Positions 9,158 through 19,030 are shown, counted from the stretch's first letter. The stretch is 64,000 bases of DNA from Ascarosepion bandense (GCA_037127315.1 JBBBDQ010001279.1:1296001-1360000), one strand, 5' to 3'. Notes: generated from the sequence alone by a model not told the origin. Numbers and translations: made by a program.

Positions 9158-11050
9158 ATGCATCATTCTTCTTGCTGCCTTGTTTACTGGTTGGGTGTTC
9201 TGCAGTTTGTGGGAACATTGATTGTACTAGTGACTGGGTGCCAAACTGGCTGTTCTTGCAATATCAGCCGGTTACTCGAATGTTATGATATTGATAATTT
9301 ACTGGACATCCCTCCTGGTGTGCGTAACGTCACAGTACATGGAAACCTTAAGAAAATGCCACCTGTCTTTGCTCGGCGCTCAGATGTAGTAACTTTAGAC
9401 CTTAGTTTCAATGAGCTCACAGAAATCCTGGCTAATTCCTTCATTGGACTCGACCATCTGTTATCTCTGGATCTCAGCTCCAACAAGATTTACAACATCT
9501 CGAAGGATGCATTCCGGGGCCTATACAATCTTGTTTATTTGGATTTAAGCCATAATAAAATCACGGTATTAGCCGAAAGCATTTTCTCAAACCTTACACA
9601 TCTCGTTCATCTTAAGCTCAACCTGAATTACCTGCAAGTCTTGTCTGGCTATATATTCACACCACTGCAAAATCTTCATGTTATTGATTTGTCAAACAAT
9701 TCTTTAGTTCATATTTCTTCCGTCACTTTTGCCAATAGCAGCGTCCTCAGATCTGTTGATCTGCGATATAACCATATACGAACGTTCCATGAAGACGTTT
9801 TACAATCTTTTAATAATCTTGATCAGGTGCTTCTCGAAGAAAATCCTCTAGACTGCTCCTGTACCATTTTTCCGTTTGTAGAACTCTATAGTAGTAACCC
9901 AGAGCCATTTAGTGACTTTGAAAACCTCACCTGCCATTACCCACCTTCTCTTGCTAATTACAAAGTTTCTCTTTTAAACTCTTCGGACTTTGTTTGCGAA
10001 AGCCCTGTCATGTCCTTTGTAAGTAGCAACGTGACTATAATAAGCCATAAGAACATTCGGCTCGATTGCAATGCAACTGGTTCCCCCTGCCCTAGCATTG
10101 TCTGGGTAACGCCATGGGGTGACCTGTTTGCCCATAATGTTCACTTGCACCTGTTAACATCAATTTCCCAGCCCATACACATGACATACACCTATTCTGA
10201 CTCCAAATATACTTCCGACGTCTACGTCGCCAGGAACGGCTCTCTTTACATCCAAAATCTGCGCGGTTATTTTGGGGGGAGATTCCGTTGTCTCGCCGTT
10301 AATTCCCAGGGCAATAGTTCCGCCACACTTGTTCTTACTATTTACTCCCTCATCCCTTCTGTTTACACCATGAGCTTGATTGTCAGTTTTGGAGCATCTC
10401 TGTGCTTCTTAGTTTTAGGAATAATCCTCGGGTCGATCCGTCTTCTTGTACACGTGATCCACAAGCGCAACCAGAAGTGTAGCAAGGTGTCCGTTAAGGA
10501 TCCAGAGATTCAGCCAACAGAGATGAATACGTCGACTGAAATTGAGAAGATCAGCAGTTGCACCAATTCAGATTTTTCTTCATTTGGTTCCATACCGTAC
10601 CTGGACCATTCCCCAGGGGCTTCCCCCCTCAAGTGTACTACACCTGTGGCTGGCTCAGAATATTACGAGAAGGGCTCTGCAGATATGAACATCCGTGAGA
10701 CGCTCGACGAAGTGAGGGCACGCCTCATGGACGGAGTTGAAAGAAGAATGTTGAAGATGCGGTGGCATGTACAGACAATACGAGACACAAGTAGCCAGTA
10801 TATGCACTCCATTAGGGATACTGGTAGCTATTATGTGCAATCTCTGCGGGAGTCAAGTAGTTATGCTGCAAATCGGGTGCGGGCAGGTGTCGTGCTTGGT
10901 GTTGAGCAAGTCAAATACCATGTACAGTCCATCAAGGAACTGTGTGGTACAGGAGAGATGGGCTCCCATACGGTGTCCACAATCTCGGTGTCGACAGATG
11001 TTGATACACAGCGAAGGACAGAGATTATAAAGTCGTATACTTACGTTTAA
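9158..11050 (+). CDS. LRR-Ig type I transmembrane receptor (630 aa)
   Basis: A neuronal-type adhesion/receptor protein of the LRR-Ig class (Kekkon, LRRC24, AMIGO and LINGO share this plan); the exact orthologue is not recognised. Residues 1-27 form a signal peptide. LRRNT cysteines are at 28, 32, 34 and 42. Six 24-residue LRRs span 76-220 (LDLSxNxI pattern). LRRCT cysteines are 233, 235, 259 and 280. One Ig domain has C304, W316 and C378. A membrane helix covers about 403-427, followed by basic residues, giving an outside N terminus and a 195-residue cytoplasmic tail. Eleven N-glycosylation sequons all lie on the extracellular side, supporting this topology. Residues 517-593 show an 11-residue periodicity, and the C terminus YTYV fits a class I PDZ ligand. 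The ATG is the first in the exon and an in-frame TGA lies at 9149-9151. The frame is uninterrupted and richer in GC than its flanks, so the gene looks intact. Role in cell adhesion or signalling is inferred from the family. Confidence 0.95.
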   Translation: MHHSSCCLVYWLGVLQFVGTLIVLVTGCQTGCSCNISRLLECYDIDNLLDIPPGVRNVTVHGNLKKMPPVFARRSDVVTLDLSFNELTEILANSFIGLDHLLSLDLSSNKIYNISKDAFRGLYNLVYLDLSHNKITVLAESIFSNLTHLVHLKLNLNYLQVLSGYIFTPLQNLHVIDLSNNSLVHISSVTFANSSVLRSVDLRYNHIRTFHEDVLQSFNNLDQVLLEENPLDCSCTIFPFVELYSSNPEPFSDFENLTCHYPPSLANYKVSLLNSSDFVCESPVMSFVSSNVTIISHKNIRLDCNATGSPCPSIVWVTPWGDLFAHNVHLHLLTSISQPIHMTYTYSDSKYTSDVYVARNGSLYIQNLRGYFGGRFRCLAVNSQGNSSATLVLTIYSLIPSVYTMSLIVSFGASLCFLVLGIILGSIRLLVHVIHKRNQKCSKVSVKDPEIQPTEMNTSTEIEKISSCTNSDFSSFGSIPYLDHSPGASPLKCTTPVAGSEYYEKGSADMNIRETLDEVRARLMDGVERRMLKMRWHVQTIRDTSSQYMHSIRDTGSYYVQSLRESSSYAANRVRAGVVLGVEQVKYHVQSIKELCGTGEMGSHTVSTISVSTDVDTQRRTEIIKSYTYV

Positions 11051-12150
11051 TAGGACAAAGAGACATTTAAAGGAATTTATTGAATGACGGCAGAAGGACT
11101 GGGGAAGTCATGTGGTCATCCGTGCCATGAGTTGCCTTTTGTTTGCTCCATGCACAACAATGAAACACAGTGTGGTCTCAATGTAGGGTGCTGACCCATC
11201 CAGTTATTGGCTGGCCAGCTATCTTTTCTACTCCTGCCATATGCTTACCGACTGTTTAAGTGATGGTAACAGAAGAGGAGGGCCACCAGATCTGGTTTGG
11301 TTTTATTCTTTACCTCATTCTCTCTTGCTTACACATAAATGTCACACCAAAAATACACCTACAGACACTTTGATTCAAATATCTGCTGTCCCATAATAGT
11401 TGTAAAGTTTGCATATACATTCATGCACTAAACTATTATGGGACAGAGATAGCCAATTACTATTATACATTGATTCTTTCGTTTCCCTGTTGTTGTTTTT
11501 GTTGTTGTCATCACTTTTCAGCCGATGTACCTTCTGTTGCTTTTCCGGTCTCTGCTGTATTCTGTTAGGAATGTTAAACTGAACTTTTTATTTGATCTGC
11601 AGGGGTATTAGGACCTCGTTTCTATATTCATGTCCAGTACCCTTAGGAAATTTCAAAACTTTCAGTTCTTCTGTCTATTCACTCTGAACAGATGTTGTGG
11701 TCTTCAATCTGATCCAGAGGCTGAATTTACCACCTCAAGAGAACCAAATTGGTCTTAGCAGTGGTTTTATTCACTAGGCATGATTCTGTATGGAGGAATC
11801 TCTGATTCCAAAGGTTGAGGAATGCAGATTAAATACCCTGATAAATCAGTTTTCCACAGCATTCCTGAAAGATTACAATCACTACTGAAGTTGGTGGGTC
11901 TGCTCATAAAGAAATTTTGGGAAATTTTTTATTTTTATTTTTATTTTTTTAAGGATTCTAAAAGGAGATCCTCAAATCAATTCCAACTCCTAAGAGTAGT
12001 TCATTTTTATTTACTGATGTCAAGTTTGAAATCTTACTTGTATTCGTAAGAAACTGTCATCTACTATGTGGGGAAAAGTATAACTTCCATCCGACACAGT
12101 TTTCAATAACATGATCGCAGTTTCAAATTTGATATTTTTAAATAAAAACA
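11051..12150 (+). other. Probable 3' UTR of the LRR-Ig gene
   Basis: The sequence after the stop is of moderate complexity and free of the repeat families that fill the rest of the window until about 12150. Candidate poly(A) signals are ATTAAA at 11828-11833 and AATAAA at 12141-12146. The real end cannot be fixed without transcript data. Confidence 0.5.
11381..11450 (+). ncRNA. miRNA-like hairpin in the 3' UTR
   Basis: TGTCCCATAATAGTT (11387-11401) and AACTATTATGGGACA (11431-11445) are exact reverse complements with a 29-nt loop. One-base bulge pairing extends the stem outward through TATCTG / AGAGATA to about 21 bp. A minor inner TGCAT/ATGCA stem is possible. Length and asymmetry match an animal pre-miRNA, but a plain structured UTR element or an editing substrate is also possible. 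No matching miRNA is known to me. Confidence 0.45.
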
Positions 12151-12614
12151 AAGTACAGGTAATTCTTTAAAAAAAGTCAGGGATTCATTTGACACTGTGT
12201 TTATAATATGAACAGGACTTTTTTTTTTCTAAACTGATAAAATACTTCTATTTTCTTTTTTTTTCTTTTTAAATGCCATGGCTCAAAGGTCTAACAAACG
12301 ATAGTTGGCAAAAATTATTCCCTCCAAATACTTACCTTATTTTTTACGAATGGACCCGTTAACTTCAGTAGTGCCAAATTACCAAATGTAACAGACTCTT
12401 GAGGGAGGCCACATGATACTGCAGTTGAAACTATACAATAAGAGGAACAAAGATAAGAGAATCAGTGTATATTAATAACATCTCATTGCCAAATTATATA
12501 CAAGTTTAATCTGAAATCTTTCATAGTGTGTGGTTTAAATAATTTTAACCATTATGATAATTGTTAAATAATAGTCAAGTTATGAATAGGCACGTTTTAA
12601 AAACAAAAAGAAAC
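12151..12614. other. AT-rich sequence, nothing recognised
   Basis: T-rich tracts near 12219-12275 and otherwise featureless sequence. Confidence 0.5.
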
Positions 12615-12910
12615 AAGGAGGTGCTGAAAAGTTGTCTGCCTACCAGCCACCAATCCATCCACCTAGAAGAATAATTTTGATCAATGAAATATACAAGCAG
12701 TTCAACATAGTCACTCTGCAGTTCGACACATTTGACACAACATGTCTCGACTTTCTTTAACATTTTCGAAAAAAGCCAAAAGCAAAAAATGTAATGTTTG
12801 GTTATTGAAATGTTGGGTCGGGTCGAGATAAGAAATGACGGCCACTTGCCTACCTTGTAAATAAAACCACTATTAATAATATATAGAACTGTGTTGAAAA
12901 ACCTCCATAT
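12615..12910 (-). mobile_element. Possible mariner C-terminal remnant
   Basis: GGAGGTGCTGAAAAGTTGTC at the left and a sequence ending TTGAAAAACCTCC at the right share inverted GGAGGT ends. The minus-strand frame contains KCVELQSDYVE, similar to the C-terminal KCV-L-GDYVE of mariner transposases. Evidence is limited to this motif; the rest is unrecognisable. Confidence 0.35.
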
Positions 12911-12994
12911 CAATTAGGTTGGCAATGTTTTGACATCACTGTTCATAAAATATACAGTATGAGGCTGTCAGGTATTATTCGTGAGTGGTGAGAG

Positions 12995-13955
12995 AGAATC
13001 TCTTCTTTTGTTTGTCTCTCTCTCTCTCTCTCTCTTCTTTTGTTTGTCTCTCTCTCTCTCTCTCTTTTCTTTTGTTTGTCTCTCTCTCTCTCTTTCTTTC
13101 TTTCTCTCTCTCTCTCTCTTTCTTTGTTTGTCTCTCTCTCTCTCTCTTTTCTTTGTTTCTCTCTCTCTCTCTTCTTTTGTTTGTCTCTCTCTCTCTCTTT
13201 CTTTTGTTTGTCTCTCTCTCTCTCTTCTTTTGTTTGTCTCTCTCTCTCTCTTTCTTTTGTTTGTCTCTCTCTCTCTTTCTTTTGTTTCTCTCTCTCTCTC
13301 TTCCTTTTGTTTGTCTCTCTCTCTTCTTTGTTTGTCTCTCTCTCTTCTTTTGTTTGTCTCTCTCTCTTCTTTTGTTTGTCTCTCTCTCTTCTTTTGTTTG
13401 TCTCTCTCTCTTCTTTTGTTTGTCTCTCTCTCGCTTTTGTTTGTCTCTCTCTGCTTTTGTTTGTCTCTCTTTGTCTCTCTCTTCTTTTGTTTGTCTCTCT
13501 CTCTCTTCTTTTGTCTGTCTCTCTCTCTCTTGTTTGTCTCTCTCTCTTGTTTGTTTGTCTCTCTCTCTCTTGTTTGTCTCTCTCTCTCTTGTTTGTCTCT
13601 CTCTCTCTTGTTTGTCTCTCTCTCTCTTGTTTGTCTCTCTCTCTCTTGTTTGTCTCTCTCTCTCTCTTGTTTGTCTCTCTCTCTCTCTCTTGTTTGTCTC
13701 TCTCTCTCTCTCTCTTCTTTTGTTTGTCTCTCTCTCTCTCTCTCTTTTCTTTTGTTTGTCTCTCTCTCTCTCTCTCTCTTCTTTTGTTTGTCTCTCTCTC
13801 ACCCATGCCTCTCTCTCTTCTCTCGTTTGTTTCTCTCACCTTTGCCTTTCTCTCTCTCTTCTCATTTGTCTCTCTTACCCGCCCTTTTCTTCTGTCTCTT
13901 ACCCGCCCTTTTGTTCTCTCTCTCTTACCCTCCCTTTTCTCATAAATTTGTGGGC
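12995..13955. repeat. CT-rich minisatellite, about 0.95 kb
   Basis: Irregular tandem units built from runs of TC plus TTCTTTTGTTTG (commonly 20-34 bp per unit). The right edge degenerates into CTCTTACCCGCCCTTTTCTT-type units (about 13800-13940). The plus strand is almost pure pyrimidine over hundreds of bases. Long open frames appear in several frames on both strands simply because stop codons cannot form; they are not genes. Confidence 0.95.
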
Positions 13956-14084
13956 AAAAGTGGGTTATAGGGGAAAGACTTTTTTTGACATCAACAATAC
14001 TCAATGAAAATGAAGCTAATATTTTTAGTCTACTTCAGTTTAATAGAACAATCATTGTCACTTTCATTATTACAGATTTTATTA

Positions 14085-14175
14085 TACACGAGTGTTTTAG
14101 CCAAGTACCTTCGAGCCATCTTCTGGTGTCCATCGTTTGGCTGACACAGGTACATGGCCAAAACATTGTGTCTAT
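14085..14175 (-). repeat. Interspersed GTACTTGGCTGAAACG motif copy, inverted
   Basis: On the minus strand CCAGAAGATGGCTCGAAGGT continues into ACTTGGCTAAAAC. It corresponds to plus-strand copies at 14465-14580 and 17695-17830. It resembles the CCTGAAGAAGGC block in SINE family S3, but the flanks differ. Confidence 0.45.
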
Positions 14176-14464
14176 AATATATAACATCTGTTATAATCAA
14201 GATAGCAATAGCTTAAATAAAATTTCTTAACAATTCCTCATCTGAAATATGAAATACAATATTTCCAAAGGTGGAAAGAGCCTGTCATGATAACTAAAGC
14301 CATCTGACATTGACTATAAATGCTCCAAAAATACTCTATTATGGAGACATAATTGATGTAGGTGTGGATTAAACACTTGTTATCTAGTGATTGTGACTTC
14401 TGTCCCTGGGTCAAGTAGTAAAACAATTATGCACTGGCTTAGCAGGAATGAGTAAAAAACTGGT
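14176..14464. other. Spacer between inverted motif copies
   Basis: AT-rich, no gene or known repeat recognised. Confidence 0.4.
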
Positions 14465-14580
14465 ATTGCCACAAATAACGAATACCTGAAGATCACGGAA
14501 GGTACTTGGCTGAAACGTTGGATCCATAATAACATCTATAACAACCGAAATGAGAAGAATAGTTTGAATATAATTACAAC
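14465..14580 (+). repeat. Interspersed GTACTTGGCTGAAACG motif copy
   Basis: Contains GAATACCTGAAGATCACGGA, then AGGTACTTGGCTGAAACGTT and ATCTATAACAACCG. It is inverted relative to 14085-14175. Confidence 0.5.
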
Positions 14581-14759
14581 ACCATAATATAAAAAGATTA
14601 ATTTTAATAATAGTAGAGTATTTTAAAACAGTGGGTGTTTTTAATGCAAAATTATTTTTTATTACTATAAACATCATGTTTATTGAGTACAATTGTTTGA
14701 GTAGACATCCCAATTATTTTAAATGGTAAAATTAATGTCAACCTGCTCAGAGATTGTAA

Positions 14760-14880
14760 AGTTCAACAGAAGAAAATATGGCTCCCAACAGGAATTGAAC
14801 CTGTATTATGTTTTTCCCATCGGGGAAAACCATCTTTAAGCCTAGTGTGCCTTACTAATTAGGCTACAGAAACCATCAAT
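14760..14880 (-). mobile_element. tRNA-like element with long variable arm
   Basis: Minus strand: GGTTTCTGTAGCCTAATTAG opens with a seven-base 5' acceptor strand that pairs (with G-U wobbles) to the 3' GGGAGCC. The B box GGTTCAATTCCTG is close to consensus. The middle is too long for a class I tRNA. It is probably a SINE head or tRNA pseudogene; a related copy lies at 8325-8430. Confidence 0.55.
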
Positions 14881-14884
14881 AAGC

Positions 14885-16015
14885 TTGAAAGTAGTTTTGC
14901 TGATGGCAAAACAAAAAAAAAAATGCACGTTCAATCAGGGCACACATTTTTTTCTTTTTCTCCTTACTACAATTTCAGGGCTGGTCAACATGAATTTCAC
15001 AGTTCAAAATAACAGGGACATCTACTCAAACATGTCTACTCTGTAAATATAGTGTTTATAGTAACACAAAAATATAAAAAGATTTTTTTTTTGTGTGTGT
15101 CCTGGACAGATATTGCACAAACCTGAAGGCGACATTTTTATGTATTACGGCTTCTCTGATTTGTCTATCCACTTGACTCCCTGTCCCCTATTTCATTCAA
15201 CAATACAGCCATATTACATCACATATTAACAATCATTTAGATTTAGTATTCACCAACATAGTTTTCTAAAATACCTGTTTACTTTGAAACTTTAAACACT
15301 TCTTGCTGCATTCAAAACAAATCTTAGCTAGTTTTTCTTTTTAGCTTAAATTGCTGCCTTTTATTGTTTTCGATGACCAACTTCAAACGACTTACTTCCT
15401 AATATTCAGTCAACTTTACTCTAAATGACTTTGTTATAGTCTCGTATTTAATATTGTCACACGAAAACCAAAAAAAAGTCTGATCGATTCCACTTTGTGC
15501 TTTCTTCCACTTTAAAGCAGTCCATGGTCCCTCATCTCTGTTACACTCACAGATCGACTGTCTGCCAAGGAGATTCAGAAAATATTCGGTTTCAAGCAAC
15601 ACAAAAAAAAAATGCCAAAGATAAAAAAATTTTCGAGGAGGAAAATAAAATGAAGGAAAAAATGTCAATGGTTATAAAGAATTGCTTTCTCTTTCTCTGG
15701 GTTAACAGTTGATTTCTTAGCTGTCAGTTCAAATAAGATGCACCTACAATCGGAGGTTCTTGCGTTATTTTGCTGGATAGAGGCCTAACTGGTGGCAAGC
15801 CAAATGCAATAGACAGCTGTTTTTCATTAAGAATTCTACTACGTGTTTCTATCTTCCATTGAATAACTGCATGAAGCAGACAAGCAGCCTTTTTTGTCCT
15901 TTTCTGTCTGCTACTCAGACAGTCTTCTGCTGCTGTAGGACATTGTCAAAATTCATCTGTTCATGACGTTTAGAGGCAAAGACTACAAAAGAAGAAAAAC
16001 AAAAATTCTTAGTTT
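14885..16015. other. No recognised feature
   Basis: AT-rich sequence of ordinary complexity. Two short overlapping open frames on opposite strands near 15400-15710 lack family motifs. Confidence 0.45.
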
Positions 16016-16225
16016 GTATATTGAATTTTTCTTTTTTTTCTTTTTTTTTTTTTTTCTTTTTTTTTTTTTTAAATCACTACATCAGAGTGATTTTTTTTTT
16101 TTATCTGAAATCTCAGGTTAACACCTTCGGAGAAACTTTAACTGGAATGTTACTTATATTCTTTTTTTTTCTTTTGTTTTTTTGTTTTTTTTGTTTGTTT
16201 TTTTTTTTAAATGTTTTTATAGAAA
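16016..16225. repeat. Poly-T low-complexity tract
   Basis: Successive T runs with isolated C or G. Confidence 0.9.
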
Positions 16226-17070
16226 TGACTCCATAATTTTGTCACTGATGTGAATTAAGAATGTTTTTTAACACTGGTTAGAAAATTCTCTTTTGGTTGT
16301 GTGTGAGTGGCTGGGTGGGTGTGTGGATTTGTGTGTTAGGTAGATATGAAGTCATATTTGCCAGTGGTGTACTCTTTTAAATTTTTGTCGTGGAAGCTGG
16401 GTACCTAAAAATCAAAAATGAAACTTGCATCAAGCTACTTATTTTTTTTAGTATATAGGAATGGTAACAGTTTCAAAAGAATGGTACTTTTTAATTTTTT
16501 TTTTTTTTAATCTTTTTAAAATATATTTCAGGTTTTTAATTTACATTTAATTTTTTAACATTTTAATGGTTATTTTTTGTGTCTTTTTTTACATTTTAAT
16601 GGTTATTGTGGGTTTTTTACATTTTAATGGCTATTTTTTGTGTCATTTTTGTCTTTTTTCTTGGATCAAGTGACAATCTAAAGACAAAAATTATATAAAT
16701 GAAGGTCTACAGTAAAAAAAATGCTTATTGTCTGTGCTATTGTAACCAAGATTAAGGGTTGTGCAATTAATGTTTCTTTATAGTACCAGTCTAATATATT
16801 CAAGATGAAAGCCGCTCCACCCTTCTTTTTTTTTTTTTGCTTTTATTTATTTATTTTTTTTTTTTAAATGTCTGGCTTTGCTGGAAATGTTTAAGGTTAT
16901 TATCAATTTTGCAGATATGTAATAGTTATTTTCATTAAGCAATTTTCATTGTCACAATCTTCATATTTACCAAGAAAAAACACATGCATTCAATGAGACA
17001 TTTTTCACCATTTACAGGTTAGTTCACTGTCATTAAATCTCTATGAGAAAACTTCACCATATAAAGTTGG
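16226..17070. repeat. T-rich region with a three-unit ACATTTTAATGG repeat
   Basis: ACATTTTAATGGTTATT occurs near 16558, 16591 and 16619 (the last with GGCTATT) at about 28-33-bp spacing, within T-rich low-complexity sequence. No gene. Confidence 0.6.
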
Positions 17071-17455
17071 TTTACAGCAATGTCACATTGAAGTGCCAGT
17101 TCCCACACAATCACCAAAGTTAAGCAACATTGAACTTGGTTAGTACCCAGATGGTTAACTGCTTGGGAATACCAGGTGCTGTAAGCTTCGGTTTGCTGGT
17201 GGTGTAATGGATAACAGCTCAGAACTCTTAATCAAGAAAGTAAGTTCCAATTCCAGTTGAACTCATTATATTCACTTAGGCTCAAACACCCTATGGAAAG
17301 TTATGAATCTGCTTCTTCTACCCCACAACTATGGGTTAATTAGTAAGACTTGTATCACTAAACCATTATCAAAAAAAAATACACGTAAAAAAAATTTCTT
17401 TCGGCATTAAATAACCCATAGAGGTTGATATGCCACTAAACAAAAACAACCAACT
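17071..17455 (+). mobile_element. Composite 5S rRNA/tRNA-headed SINE, family S4
   Basis: The first about 125 bp align to 5S rRNA: ATCACCAAAGTTAAGCAACA, then TTGGTTAGTACCCAGATGG and GGGAATACCAGGTGCTGTAA, i.e. the box A to box C internal promoter region. A tRNA-like module follows (GTGGTGTAATGGATAACAG), then a body with TATGGGTTAATTAGTAAGAC and a tail TTAAATAACCCATAGAGGTT. Polymerase III transcription from the 5S-type promoter is inferred. Other copies are at 31140, 37755 (truncated) and 57772. Confidence 0.85.
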
Positions 17456-17520
17456 GTATAAATTAATTAGATTTTAGAATTAATGATATATTACAGAAAT
17501 TTACGAAAATGGCATTAGCC

Positions 17521-17667
17521 AACATGTTTGAATTTTTATTTGTTTAACATTATTATTTTTTAATGGATACTCGTATTGGAATGGAATGTCTGTTATAAAG
17601 CAGACATTCCATTCAATATGAGTATCCGTTAAAAAATAATATTAAACAAATAAAAATTCAAACATGT
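17521..17667. mobile_element. Near-perfect fold-back MITE, family C
   Basis: The left arm 17521-17592 (AACATGTTTGAATTTTTATT ... GGAATGTCTG) and the right arm 17601-17667 are almost perfect reverse complements with an eight-base loop TTATAAAG. The high arm identity suggests a young copy. The motif TTTAATGGATACTCGTATT marks this family across the window. Confidence 0.9.
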
Positions 17668-17689
17668 ATATATCTCTGAATCAAGAAAT

Positions 17690-17825
17690 TTTCAGAGTAC
17701 TTGGCTGAAACATTGCATCTATAGTGACATCTATAATATAATACAAAAACAAAAATCTAGCATCACTACAGACAATGGATACCTGAAGATGACAGAAGAT
17801 ACTTGGTCAAAACATTGCATCTATA
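17690..17825 (+). repeat. Two tandem ACTTGGCTGAAACATTG motif units
   Basis: AGTACTTGGCTGAAACATTG at about 17697 is repeated as ATACTTGGTCAAAACATTG near 17800, both followed by CATCTATA and ATAATATAA. Confidence 0.55.
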
Positions 17826-18001
17826 ATATAACTAGCAGTATAGCCCGGCATTGCTCTGGTGTAATGAAAGCTTTAAAACTAATCCATGGTCCTGGAGCTC
17901 AGACTCAGCCTAAAGAATATTTGTGTGAAGTTTGGCGAGAATCGGATAAAAATTGGATTTGTATAAAGGACATACAGACAGATAAACATAGACAAACATC
18001 T

Positions 18002-18038
<37 letters not shown>

Positions 18039-18345
18039 CGATTTTCTGCACTATTGTAAGAACTGCAACCTTGAAACTTCTGAATATCGTTTCTTATGTC
18101 TTTGTCTATGAGTGTATCAAATTTGATTAAAATCGGACCACTCCTTCTATAACCCGATTTTTTTCAATTATCGGTATTTATCGGGGGTACCTCGACACAA
18201 AACCTAGCAAAGAACACTCGCAGATGCTTATAGTACAACTGTGTAAATTTTCAAGAAAATCAGTTCAGCCATTTCGGAGTCTATAGATAACGGACACACA
18301 AAGTTCCATTTATAAATAAGTTTAGATTAGATATCAGTTATCAGA
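17826..18345 (+). mobile_element. Interspersed repeat R, unclassified
   Basis: Starts CTAGCAGTATAGCCCGGCAT, contains a (TA)n core at 18008-18035, and ends GTTCCATTTATAAATAAG. The body has CAAATTTGATTAAAATCGGA and CAGTTCAGCCATTTCGGAG. Shared with 61262-61970 (inverted) and 62260-62884. It has no ORF and no clear terminal inverted repeats; class unknown (a non-autonomous DNA element or a retroelement tail are both possible). Confidence 0.7.
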
Positions 18346-18360
18346 AATTTTTCATTATTA

Positions 18361-18790
18361 AATAAAATTAATCAAAATGTACATAATGAAAGGAATAAAA
18401 ACCAACAGAAACATTATGAAGAAGCAAAAACAGTAAAAGAGTAATCCGGAAGACACTTGATAGTGATTGACATTTGTATTTAAATTTTTGAGGGCCAAAG
18501 TTGGCTGGAAAGTATGGAGCCAGAAGTAAGTTCCACAAGTGAGGAAAGAAACCGTTAGCATAGAACATATTGTTACTTCTATCCAACTCAATTGTATACG
18601 AACAAGACTTCATCATGAATCTAGTACTGCACTTAAATTCATAAAGAATTCATCTGAACAATTATCATGAAAGTATTTATAGAAAAGGCACAGGGTGGGA
18701 AAATGACTGAAGACAAGATGCCACGTCAGGACCAAGCATATTGCTGATTCTTTAGAATTTACTTTAACCCTATTTTTGAAATGTTTTGGA
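18361..18790 (-). mobile_element. CR1/Jockey-like LINE 3' end
   Basis: The minus-strand frame reads FPHLWNLLLAPYFPANFGPQ, the C-terminal LWNSLPS-FPANF motif also found at 20495-20600. Upstream segments near 18690-18780 match 20640-20700. Frameshifts and stops show it is dead. Confidence 0.75.
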
Positions 18791-19030
18791 TATGCTGATC
18801 AATAAAATAAAACCCATTATAATATTGCTTGTTATGCTTTTATAGTGACCTTTACCCAAGGTGAATTTTTCTCACAGCAATTTGATGGCAGTGAACATAT
18901 TGGACACACTTTTCACCAGTGACAAACATTTTGAATGCTTCTAGTAGATATAGTCTTGAAAGATATAAATTTTAATGAACCCTGAAATCATTTTATGAGT
19001 AAATCCTTAAAAAATATTCAGTTAATATAT
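18791..19030. other. No recognised feature
   Basis: AT-rich spacer. Confidence 0.4.

Noticed and set aside
9094..9288. A short ATG-containing frame overlapping the start of the receptor ORF.
   Set aside because: It begins in the intron before the acceptor and is in a different frame; it is a shadow of the receptor coding sequence.
12943..14007. Long overlapping open frames (275-353 codons) on both strands.
   Set aside because: They are by-products of the CT/GA minisatellite, encoding only Ser/Leu/Phe/Cys/Val or Arg/Glu/Lys/Thr repeats in several frames at once.
17071..17200. A functional 5S rRNA gene.
   Set aside because: Many substitutions, a fused tRNA-like module and interspersed copies show it is a SINE head, not a 5S gene.
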